DNA of 48,172 nucleotides. Source: Eubacteriales bacterium. Its GTDB lineage: Bacteria > Bacillota > Clostridia > Lachnospirales > Lachnospiraceae. Both the position numbers and the translations under genes were made by a program. The notes beneath the pieces were generated by a model. It ran no database searches. It saw only the letters and a list, made by a program, of their open reading frames with translations, and was not told the origin of the DNA. Below, piece by piece: positions 15,449 to 22,137 of this stretch; the first letter of the stretch is position 1; each line of letters starts with the position of its first letter. Location: positions 79,984-128,155 of the forward strand of contig JAUNGJ010000001.1 of NCBI GenBank assembly GCA_030524585.1. The letters are read 5' to 3'.

Positions 15449-15767
15449 AATCTTAGATAAATGCTATGACAAGGAGGAGTACATAAGCTGCCGGAAGCAT
15501 AGAGAGAAGATGGATGGTGGGAATCTTCGAGAAGGACTTATGGAAGTAGCCTTTGAGCAGTGAACCGAACGCGGACCGTTCCGATTGGAAGAGATAGGAT
15601 CCGTTAGTAGACTTCAACGTATTTCCTACGTTACAGGGAAGCAATATTGAAGAGAACAGAGAGGGTTTTGGTTCAGTATTGGCAGAGTGCAGAGATGAAG
15701 ATCTTTGAATTTAGGTGGTAACACGGATATTATATTCGCCCTAAGCGTTAAGCTTAGGGCGTTTTTT
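15449..15767 (+). promoter_or_regulatory. T-box leader of ilvBN, probable valine specifier
   Basis: The leader has the conserved T-box AGGTGGTAACACGG (15713-15726) directly before a terminator. Stem I can be traced: CAAGG (15470-15474), AGGAGTA (15475-15481), CATAAG (15482-15487), a GGTG apical region with AAGAT/ATCTT pairing, then CTTATG (15537-15542), loop GAAGTAG (15543-15549) and CCTTTG (15550-15555). The loop opposite the AGGAGTA bulge is the specifier loop; the best in-register triplet is GTA (15546-15548), a valine codon. Uncharged tRNA would stabilise the antiterminator and allow ilvBN expression. The specifier call is inference; the T-box itself is clear. It fills the 427-base gap between genes. 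Confidence 0.93.
15737..15767 (+). terminator. T-box regulated terminator
   Basis: CGCCCTAAGC (15737-15746) pairs with GCTTAGGGCG (15752-15761), followed by TTTTTT. It is the conditional terminator of the T-box leader. Confidence 0.95.
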
Positions 15768-15829
15768 GCTGTCGGTATTAAGAGAGCCGGCGGTGGGCAG
15801 TCCGTACTAAAATAAGGAGGTATGTGTAA

Positions 15830-17551
15830 ATGAGGAAGATCAGCGGAAACAAATTGCTTGTAAAAGCACTTAGAGAAGAGGGAGTTGATACAATCTTCGG
15901 CTATCCGGGAGCCTGTACGATTGATATCAGCGACGAGCTCTATAAGCAGGATTATACAAAGGTGATTCTGCCAAGACAGGAGGTTGCGCTGGTACATGAG
16001 GCAGATGCCTATGCAAGATCTACGGGAAAGGTTGGTGTCTGTCTGGTAACCAGTGGACCGGGAGCAACCAATCTGGTAACCGGACTTGCTACAGCGTATT
16101 ATGACAGCGTACCGCTGGTATGTTTTACCGGCCAGGTGGCAAGACATCTGATCGGAAATGATGCGTTTCAGGAAGTTGATATTGTGGGAATAACCAGAAG
16201 TATTACCAAATATGGCGTGACTGTTCGCGACAGAAAGGATCTGGGGCGGATCATCAAAGAAGCATTTTATATTGCCAGAACGGGAAGGCTGGGGCCGGTA
16301 CTGATCGACCTTCCGAAAGACGTAATGGGAGAGCTTGGGGATGCAGAGTATCCTTCTGAGGTAAATATCCGCGGCTATAAGCCCAATACGATGGCGCATG
16401 TGGGACAGTTAAAGCGGGCGATCAAGATGCTGAACAAGGCAAAGAGACCGCTGTTTCTGGTTGGAGGCGGTGTAAATATCGCTAACGCCAGGGAAGAATT
16501 TGCAGAGCTGGTAAGAATTACAAATGTACCGACGATTACAACGATTATGGGACGGGGTGCGCTGCCGACCAACCATCCGATGTACATCGGTAATCTGGGG
16601 ATGCATGGCGCTTATGCATGCAATATGGCGGTAAGTGAGTGTGATCTGCTGTTCTCGATCGGAACCAGATTTAATGACCGGATCACGGGCAAGCTTCATT
16701 CCTTTGCACCGAAGGCGCAGATTATACATATTGATATTGATACTGCGGCTATTTCCAAAAATGTACAGGTAGATGTGCCGATCGTTGCTGATGCAAGAGA
16801 CGCGATCACCCGTATGCTGGAATATGTAGAGCCCTGCGATACGGAGAAATGGATGAATCAGATTCTGGCTTGGAAGGAAGAGCATCCGCTGACCATGAAA
16901 GAGAAACCGATTATGACGCCGAAGGATATTATCGATACCATGAACCGGATCTTTGATGAGGCGATTATCATTACGGATGTTGGACAGCATCAGATGTTCG
17001 TATCTCAGTTCGCAGAGATAACAGAGAAGAAAAAACTTCTGATGTCAGGCGGCCTTGGAACAATGGGATATGGACTTCCGGGAGCGATTGGAGCAAAGAT
17101 CGGAAATCCGGATACACCGGTTATCTCTATTTCCGGTGACGGCGGTATGCAGATGAATATTCAGGAGCTGGCAACGGCTGTACTGGAGGAGCTTCCGATT
17201 ATATCCTGTATTTTTAATAACAGTAATCTGGGAATGGTTCGCCAGTGGCAGAAGCTGTTCTATGGCAAGCGCTATTCCATGACCTGCCTTCGCTCAGGGG
17301 CGGCGTGCCGGGGCAGATGCGGTGAGGTAGAGTGTCCGCCATATACGCCGGATTTCATTAAACTGGCTGAGAGCTATGGGGCAAAGGGAATCCGGGTAAC
17401 AAAGAAAGAAGAGATTGAACCGGCGTTTAGGGAAGCAATGAAGAGTACAAAGACACCATATATTATTGAATTTGAGATTGATCCGGAGGATTTGGTCTAT
17501 CCGATGATTCAGCCGGGCGGAACACTTCAGGATTTGATTATGGATTGCTAG
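15830..17551 (+). CDS. ilvB: Acetolactate synthase large (catalytic) subunit
   Basis: A 573-residue thiamine diphosphate enzyme that condenses pyruvate to acetolactate, or with 2-oxobutyrate to acetohydroxybutyrate, the first step of valine/leucine/isoleucine synthesis. It shows the catalytic glutamate E51 in LPRQEVALVHEADAYA, the central FAD domain (RPLFLVGGGVN), and the ThDP motif GDGGMQMNIQELATA to FNNSNLGMVRQWQ. After YGKRYS the chain carries a cysteine-rich insertion (C486, C493, C497, C502) not present in enterobacterial enzymes. The start ATG 15830 follows AAGGAGG at 15812-15818. It is controlled by the T-box and followed 18 bp later by ilvN. Confidence 0.96.
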   Translation: MRKISGNKLLVKALREEGVDTIFGYPGACTIDISDELYKQDYTKVILPRQEVALVHEADAYARSTGKVGVCLVTSGPGATNLVTGLATAYYDSVPLVCFTGQVARHLIGNDAFQEVDIVGITRSITKYGVTVRDRKDLGRIIKEAFYIARTGRLGPVLIDLPKDVMGELGDAEYPSEVNIRGYKPNTMAHVGQLKRAIKMLNKAKRPLFLVGGGVNIANAREEFAELVRITNVPTITTIMGRGALPTNHPMYIGNLGMHGAYACNMAVSECDLLFSIGTRFNDRITGKLHSFAPKAQIIHIDIDTAAISKNVQVDVPIVADARDAITRMLEYVEPCDTEKWMNQILAWKEEHPLTMKEKPIMTPKDIIDTMNRIFDEAIIITDVGQHQMFVSQFAEITEKKKLLMSGGLGTMGYGLPGAIGAKIGNPDTPVISISGDGGMQMNIQELATAVLEELPIISCIFNNSNLGMVRQWQKLFYGKRYSMTCLRSGAACRGRCGEVECPPYTPDFIKLAESYGAKGIRVTKKEEIEPAFREAMKSTKTPYIIEFEIDPEDLVYPMIQPGGTLQDLIMDC

Positions 17552-17569
17552 AAAGGAGATTTTAAGAGC

Positions 17570-18082
17570 ATGAATAATAACGGCATGAAAAAGAGATGGA
17601 TTTCTTTGTATGTGGAGAATCAGGTGGGCGTCCTTTCTAAGATTTCAGGATTATTTTCCGGTAAATCCTATAACCTGGACAGTCTGACAGTTGGAACCAC
17701 GGAGGACCCGACGGTTTCAAGAATGACCATTGCTACAGTCAGTGATGATGAGACATTCGAGCAGATTAAAAAGCAGCTGAACCGTCTGGTGGAAGTGATT
17801 AAGGTTATTGATTTTACCGACATTTTTGTAAGAATGAAGGAGATCATGTATGTAAAGGTGCGCAGATGCAGCTCGGCGGATAAAGTAGAACTGTTTCAGA
17901 TTGCAGAGACATTTAAAGCGAAGGTAATTGATTATGGAAAGGACAGCCTTCTGCTGGAATTTGTACAGACAGCCACTAAGAATGATGCGGTTGTAAAGCT
18001 GATGAAGGAAGAGTTCAAGAGTATTGAGGTTGTGCGTGGGGGAAGCGTCGGAATTGAATCAATCAGCATGATGGAACGATAG
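17570..18082 (+). CDS. ilvN: Acetolactate synthase small (regulatory) subunit
   Basis: A 170-residue regulatory subunit. The N-terminal ACT domain (RWISLYVENQVGVLSKISGLFSGKSYNLDSLTVG, given here as its start RWISLYVENQVGVLSKI) binds valine for feedback inhibition, and a second ALS small-subunit domain follows from about residue 90 (IMYVKVRRCSSADKVELFQI). Length is normal for the clostridial type. It lies 18 bp after ilvB with AAAGGAG at about 17552-17558 as its ribosome site, so it is cotranscribed. Internal ATG 17585 is a possible alternative start. Confidence 0.95.
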   Translation: MNNNGMKKRWISLYVENQVGVLSKISGLFSGKSYNLDSLTVGTTEDPTVSRMTIATVSDDETFEQIKKQLNRLVEVIKVIDFTDIFVRMKEIMYVKVRRCSSADKVELFQIAETFKAKVIDYGKDSLLLEFVQTATKNDAVVKLMKEEFKSIEVVRGGSVGIESISMMER

Positions 18083-18099
18083 AAAAACAGAGCGCACTC

Positions 18100-18128
18100 T
18101 TGATTTTGCGTTTCAATCGTATTATAAT
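18100..18128 (+). promoter_or_regulatory. Promoter of ilvE
   Basis: TTGATT (18100-18105) and TATAAT (18123-18128) with a 17 bp spacer lie between ilvN and ilvE. ilvE can therefore be expressed independently of the T-box. No terminator was seen between ilvN and this promoter. Confidence 0.8.
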
Positions 18129-18175
18129 GGGTTAAGATTCAGTAGTTAGTTATTAAGAACGGAGGAATGATGATC

Positions 18176-19201
18176 ATGGAAAAGAAAAATATTGATTGGT
18201 CGAATATTGGATTTGGCTATATTGAGACCGATAAAAGATACGTTGCAAATTACAGGGACGGAGCATGGGACGAAGGCGCGCTTATTGATGATGCGAATAT
18301 TACCATGAATGAATGTGCATGTGTTCTTCAGTATGCTCAGACCTGTTTTGAGGGATTGAAAGCTTATACTACAGAAGACGGACATATCGTAACATTCCGC
18401 CCGGACTTGAATGCAGAGAGAATGATTGATACTGCAAAGAGATTGGAGATGCCTCCGATTTCCAAGGAACAGTTTCTGGATGCTGTAAAGCAGGTGGTAG
18501 AGGCGAATGCAGCTTACGTTCCGCCTTATGGTTCAGGCGCAACGCTTTATCTTCGTCCATATATGTTTGGAATTAACTCCGTTATTGGTGTGAAGCCGGC
18601 AGAGGAATATCAGTTCCGTCTGTTTGCTACACCGGTAGGACCATACTTTAAGGGCGGTGCAAAGCCGATTACCATCAGGGTATGTGATTTTGACCGTGCG
18701 GCACCTCATGGAACCGGACATGTAAAAGCTGGTCTTAACTATGCAATGAGTCTTCATGCAATTGTAGATGCGCACAATCAGGGATATGATGAGAATATGT
18801 ATCTGGATGCTGCAACCAGAACAAAGGTAGAAGAGACAGGCGGAGCAAACTTCTTATTTGTCACTAAGGAAGGCAAGGTTGTAACTCCTAAGTCCAGCAC
18901 AATCCTTCCGTCTATCACAAGACGTTCCCTGATGCATGTTGCAAAGGAATATCTTGGCCTGGAAGTAGAAGAAAGAGAAGTATATCTGGATGAGGTGAAG
19001 GATTTTGCAGAATGCGGTCTGTGCGGAACAGCGGCAGTTATCTCTCCGGTAGGTAAGATTGTAGATCACGGTAAAGAAATCTGCTTCCCAAGCGGAATGG
19101 AAGAGATGGGACCGGTAACCAAGAAGCTGTATGATACGCTGACCGGTATCCAGATGGGCAGAATCGAAGCGCCTGAAGGATGGATTTACAGAATCTGCTA
19201 G
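18176..19201 (+). CDS. ilvE: Branched-chain amino acid aminotransferase
   Basis: A 341-residue fold-type IV PLP enzyme that interconverts branched-chain 2-oxo acids and valine, leucine and isoleucine. The PLP lysine is K184 in GHVKAGLNYA; other family segments are FEGLKAY, LYLRPYMFG, EETGGANFLFV and the phosphate-binding SSTILPSITRRS. The 340-residue size is that of the BCAT type II group (eukaryote-like) rather than the 300-residue E. coli type. The frame starts at ATG 18167, but GGAGG at 18161-18165 sits correctly for ATG 18176. It has its own promoter and a terminator. It completes transamination of products from the upstream ilvBN pathway. Confidence 0.95.
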   Translation: MEKKNIDWSNIGFGYIETDKRYVANYRDGAWDEGALIDDANITMNECACVLQYAQTCFEGLKAYTTEDGHIVTFRPDLNAERMIDTAKRLEMPPISKEQFLDAVKQVVEANAAYVPPYGSGATLYLRPYMFGINSVIGVKPAEEYQFRLFATPVGPYFKGGAKPITIRVCDFDRAAPHGTGHVKAGLNYAMSLHAIVDAHNQGYDENMYLDAATRTKVEETGGANFLFVTKEGKVVTPKSSTILPSITRRSLMHVAKEYLGLEVEEREVYLDEVKDFAECGLCGTAAVISPVGKIVDHGKEICFPSGMEEMGPVTKKLYDTLTGIQMGRIEAPEGWIYRIC

Positions 19202-19265
19202 AAAAATCAAAAAATGGCAATACCAATGTTTCACATGCGAAGCGGGATTTTGAAGAATAGGAATG

Positions 19266-19315
19266 ATCCTTCCGGATTGATAGCATATAAAATGCTGGTC
19301 CGGAAGGATTTTTTT
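19266..19315 (+). terminator. Terminator after ilvE
   Basis: ATCCTTCCGGA (19266-19276) pairs with TCCGGAAGGAT (19299-19309); inside, AGCAT pairs with ATGCT. A run of seven T follows. Confidence 0.93.
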
Positions 19316-19330
19316 ACAATAATTTAGAAT

Positions 19331-19379
19331 AAACAGTATAAAACAGTTGACAACAGTTCGATGCTGTTATATACTGTTT
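19331..19379 (+). promoter_or_regulatory. Nested-palindrome operator and promoter of the GntR/ABC operon
   Basis: TTGACA (19347-19352) and TATACT (19370-19375) with a 17 bp spacer form a strong promoter. Around it, AAACAGTATA (19331-19340) is a perfect inverted match of TATACTGTTT (19370-19379), and between the promoter boxes AACAG (19352-19356) mirrors CTGTT (19364-19368). AACAGT is repeated several times. This is the expected target of the GntR protein encoded directly downstream, implying autoregulation. Confidence 0.8.
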
Positions 19380-19398
19380 ATAACGAAAGGGTGATGAA

Positions 19399-19770
19399 AT
19401 GAAGCTGATTATAAATAATTCTTCCATGCAGCCGATCTATGAGCAGATTGTTGCCCAAATCAAGGCGGCGATTATGAAGGGAGAGTTAAAAGAAGAAGAG
19501 ATGCTTCCATCTGTCCGATCCCTGGCAAAGGAATTAAAGGTCAGTGCGCTGACCGTAAAGAAGGCATACGACGCCCTGGAGGAAGAAGGATTTGTTCTTA
19601 CGGTGCATGGCAAGGGAAGCTTTGTGACCTGTGCAAATCAGGAGCTTATGATGGAAGAGAAGAGAAAAGAAGTAGAAGCTGATTTGGAACTGGCCATCCG
19701 AAAAGGCAGAAGCTGTGGAATGAGCAATCAGGATATTGCAGATATTTTTATGATTATTTTGGAGGATTAG
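19399..19770 (+). CDS. GntR-family (YtrA-type) transcriptional regulator
   Basis: A 123-residue short GntR regulator. The winged helix spans residues about 8-75: QPIYEQIVAQIKAAIMKGEL, LPSVRSLAKELKVSALTVKKAYDALEEEGFV and GKGSFV. Only a short helical tail follows, as in the YtrA subgroup, which has no ligand domain. YtrA proteins repress ABC transporter operons that answer to cell-envelope stress or antibiotics; here the next genes are an ABC ATPase and a membrane protein, matching that design. It ends 3 bp before the ATPase start. The operator overlaps its own promoter. Confidence 0.92.
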   Translation: MKLIINNSSMQPIYEQIVAQIKAAIMKGELKEEEMLPSVRSLAKELKVSALTVKKAYDALEEEGFVLTVHGKGSFVTCANQELMMEEKRKEVEADLELAIRKGRSCGMSNQDIADIFMIILED

Positions 19771-19773
19771 AAG

Positions 19774-20622
19774 ATGATGATTTCATTAGAGCATGTACAA
19801 AAAAATTATCAGAATTTCAATCTGGATTGTTCGCTGGAAGTGCCAGAAGGATGCATTACCGGTTTGATTGGAAGAAACGGCGCCGGTAAGAGTACCACAT
19901 TCAAGGTGATTCTGGGATTAATTCATATAGATGGCGGCAGGGCGGAGATATTGGGAAGGCCGACGGATCAGCTCACGAAAGAAGACCGGGAACAGATGGG
20001 CGTGGTACTGGCGGACGCCGGATTCAGCGGATATTTAATGATTAAGGATCTGCTGCCGATGCTTCGGAATATGTATCATTCCTTTGATGAGACAGGATTT
20101 GTAAAGCGGTGCGAGAAATTCCATCTGCCTCTGGACAAGAAGATCAAGGATTTTTCAACCGGTATGAAGCGGAAGCTGCAGATCAATGCGGCTCTGTCCC
20201 ATGACGCGAAGCTGCTTATTCTGGATGAGCCGACGGCGGGACTGGATGTGGTTGCCAGAGAAGGGCTTTTAGATATGCTGCGGGAATATATGGAACAGGA
20301 AGGAAGGTCGATTCTTATCAGTTCCCATATATCTACCGATCTGGAATCCTTCTGTGATGATTTCTATCTGATCGATGAGGGGCGGATCGTCCTCCATGAA
20401 GAGACTGATGTGCTTCTTAGCAATTATGGAATTTTGAAACTTACTCCGGAGCAGTATGAGAAGCTGGATAAGTCCTATCTGCTGGCAGAGAAAAAGGAAG
20501 AGTACGGGTATCGCTGCCTGACGGGTGAAAAACAGTTTTATCTGGAAAATTATCCGGATGTAGTAGTGGAGAAGGGCGGTATCGATGAACTGATTACTAT
20601 GAGGGAAAGAGGTGAGCTGTAG
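19774..20622 (+). CDS. ABC transporter ATP-binding protein
   Basis: A 282-residue ATPase. Walker A GRNGAGKST, signature FSTGMKRKLQINAAL (a variant of LSGGQ) and Walker B LLILDEPTAGLD, followed by the H-loop SSHIS. A C-terminal extension of about 75 residues follows the ATPase core. It couples ATP hydrolysis to the next-gene permease. The start is ATG 19774 or ATG 19777. It sits in the GntR operon, 3 bp after the regulator, and ends directly adjacent to the permease gene. The substrate is unknown; YtrA-type systems often export or respond to cationic or envelope-active compounds. Confidence 0.93.
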   Translation: MMISLEHVQKNYQNFNLDCSLEVPEGCITGLIGRNGAGKSTTFKVILGLIHIDGGRAEILGRPTDQLTKEDREQMGVVLADAGFSGYLMIKDLLPMLRNMYHSFDETGFVKRCEKFHLPLDKKIKDFSTGMKRKLQINAALSHDAKLLILDEPTAGLDVVAREGLLDMLREYMEQEGRSILISSHISTDLESFCDDFYLIDEGRIVLHEETDVLLSNYGILKLTPEQYEKLDKSYLLAEKKEEYGYRCLTGEKQFYLENYPDVVVEKGGIDELITMRERGEL

Positions 20623-21279
20623 ATGAAAGCACTATTGATTAAGGATTGGAAATTGTTGGCGGGGCAGAAACAGTTCTTTGGAATCGTGAGCATTATCGCG
20701 CTGGGATTTTTAATTACCAATTACAATCCGGCCTTTGTGATCAGTTATGTTACGATCATGTTTACCATATTTACGATCAGCACCCTTCAATACGATGATT
20801 ATGAAAATGGGATGTCCTATCTGCTGACGCTTCCGGTGGATCGGAAGGAATACGTAATAGAAAAATATCTGTTTGGGATTATGAGCTCAGTTATCATTAG
20901 CGTTATTATGCTGGCGGCGTCTTGGGCTGCCGTACAGATGCGGGGGCTGGAAGCCGATTGGGAGAGCATGCTGGCTGCAATGATTTCGGCAATCGTGATT
21001 GCCATAGGAATTTTGGTATTTACGGTTCCGATTCAGTTGAAATTTGGGGCTGAGAAGAGCAGGATCGCCTGGATGGCAGGGATCATGCTCGCCTTTGTTA
21101 TTGCATTTGTCGGTGTAAGACTTTTGAAAATGTCCGGAGATTCATTAGGCGAGATATTCGGAAAGCTGGAAGAGCTCTCTCCTGGAACTCTGATAGGCGG
21201 GGCGCTGGGAGGCGTTCTGGTTCTTACTGTGGTGTCGATTCTAATATCAATAAAGATTTTGGAGAAAAAAGAATTTTAA
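20623..21279 (+). CDS. ABC-2-type membrane subunit
   Basis: A 218-residue membrane protein with about six hydrophobic segments (IVSIIALGFLI, VTIMFTIFTISTL, SSVIISVIMLAASWAAV, MISAIVIAIGILVF, IAWMAGIMLAFVIAFV, LIGGALGGVLVLTVVSILIS). The pattern YDDYENGMSYLLTLPVDRKEYVIEKY is typical of ABC-2 permeases next to GntR/ATPase pairs. It forms the membrane part of the transporter with the preceding ATPase. It starts immediately after the ATPase stop codon and ends the operon. Confidence 0.88.
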   Translation: MKALLIKDWKLLAGQKQFFGIVSIIALGFLITNYNPAFVISYVTIMFTIFTISTLQYDDYENGMSYLLTLPVDRKEYVIEKYLFGIMSSVIISVIMLAASWAAVQMRGLEADWESMLAAMISAIVIAIGILVFTVPIQLKFGAEKSRIAWMAGIMLAFVIAFVGVRLLKMSGDSLGEIFGKLEELSPGTLIGGALGGVLVLTVVSILISIKILEKKEF

Positions 21280-21286
21280 AATAAAA

Positions 21287-21323
21287 AGAGTGCTTTTAAA
21301 GCCGACGGCTTGTAAGGCACTCT
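21287..21323 (-). terminator. Terminator of the TetR gene, also between convergent genes
   Basis: AGAGTGC (21287-21293) pairs with GCACTCT (21317-21323), with an inner AAGCC/GGCTT stem. On the minus strand the hairpin is followed by a T-rich run (complement of 21281-21286). On the plus strand the tail is weak, so it mostly serves the minus-strand TetR gene. Confidence 0.75.
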
Positions 21324-21355
21324 CTTCATTATTATTTTAACTATTATTTCGGCCA

Positions 21356-21958
21356 TTATGCCTGCTTTCGATGACTTTCAATGATCAGTGTTACGGTGCG
21401 GTACAAAAATGGCTTGTACGCTTCAATTGGCAGGGGCTCTTTGTAAAGAATGGAATTGTATCCTGCAGAGCCGGCCAGTTCTACAATGGTAAAGAGCATA
21501 ACGTCTACATTTTCGTATTCATATTCATCGCGGGCTACCATATCAAGAAATCGGTCATAGATATCACTGCCCGTATCTTCACCGGTAATCAGCGTGGAGC
21601 GAAGAGCTCCCATGACGAGATTCTTAGAAATAAAATTCAGGAGAGGAAGATCCTTTACCAAACTGTCAATGATGTGGTCAATGATGAATATCAACTGCTC
21701 CTTAAGACCAAAGATTCCGGCCTCATCCATTGCCGCACCTGCATTATAGAACAGCTCGTGGGTCTTATGGGCAACCAGCTTGTTTTTAATATCATACTTA
21801 TCTCTGAAATACAGATAGAAGGTTCCCTTGGCCACGCCTGCCCTTTTTACAATATCTGAAATAGCCGTTGCGTGGATGCCTTTTGTAGTGAACAGTTCAT
21901 AGGCTGTATTCAGAAGAGCTTCTCTTTTTTGCTTTTTATTTTCATCAACTTTTCCCAT
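21356..21958 (-). CDS. TetR/AcrR-family regulator
   Basis: A 200-residue repressor-type protein. The N-terminal helix-turn-helix reads ALLNTAYELFTTKGIHATAISDIVKRAGVAKGTFYLYFRDKYDI (positions about 14-57; key part ISDIVKRAGVAKGTFYLYF). The rest is a variable all-helical ligand/dimer domain. It is transcribed away from the MMPL transporter gene, and the shared region carries three matching inverted repeats, so it likely represses the transporter operon and itself. It starts with an AAGGAG-type ribosome site on the minus strand. Confidence 0.92.
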   Translation of the reverse strand: MGKVDENKKQKREALLNTAYELFTTKGIHATAISDIVKRAGVAKGTFYLYFRDKYDIKNKLVAHKTHELFYNAGAAMDEAGIFGLKEQLIFIIDHIIDSLVKDLPLLNFISKNLVMGALRSTLITGEDTGSDIYDRFLDMVARDEYEYENVDVMLFTIVELAGSAGYNSILYKEPLPIEAYKPFLYRTVTLIIESHRKQA

Positions 21959-22024
21959 AATACTCTCTCCTTATTGAACATTATAGCCGATTTGATGCGG
22001 AATGCAAGTGTCGAACGCATAAAA

Positions 22025-22115
22025 ATGACCAAAAGTCATAAATTTATATAAAATGTATTGACTAATGGTCATTTTTGTTGTATAGTGCTGACTGAAGAAA
22101 ATGACTAATGGTCAT
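22025..22115. promoter_or_regulatory. Triple TetR operator with MMPL promoter
   Basis: Three near-identical inverted repeats: ATGACCAAAAGTCAT (22025-22039), TTGACTAATGGTCAT (22058-22072) and ATGACTAATGGTCAT (22101-22115), consensus ATGAC-N5-GTCAT. The promoter TTGACT (22058-22063) - 17 bp - TATAGT (22081-22086) for the downstream gene has its -35 inside the second repeat, and the third covers the transcript start. The first lies on the TetR gene side. This arrangement fits repression of both divergent genes. Confidence 0.85.
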
Positions 22116-22137
22116 AAAATGAAAGGAAGTCAGGTAA

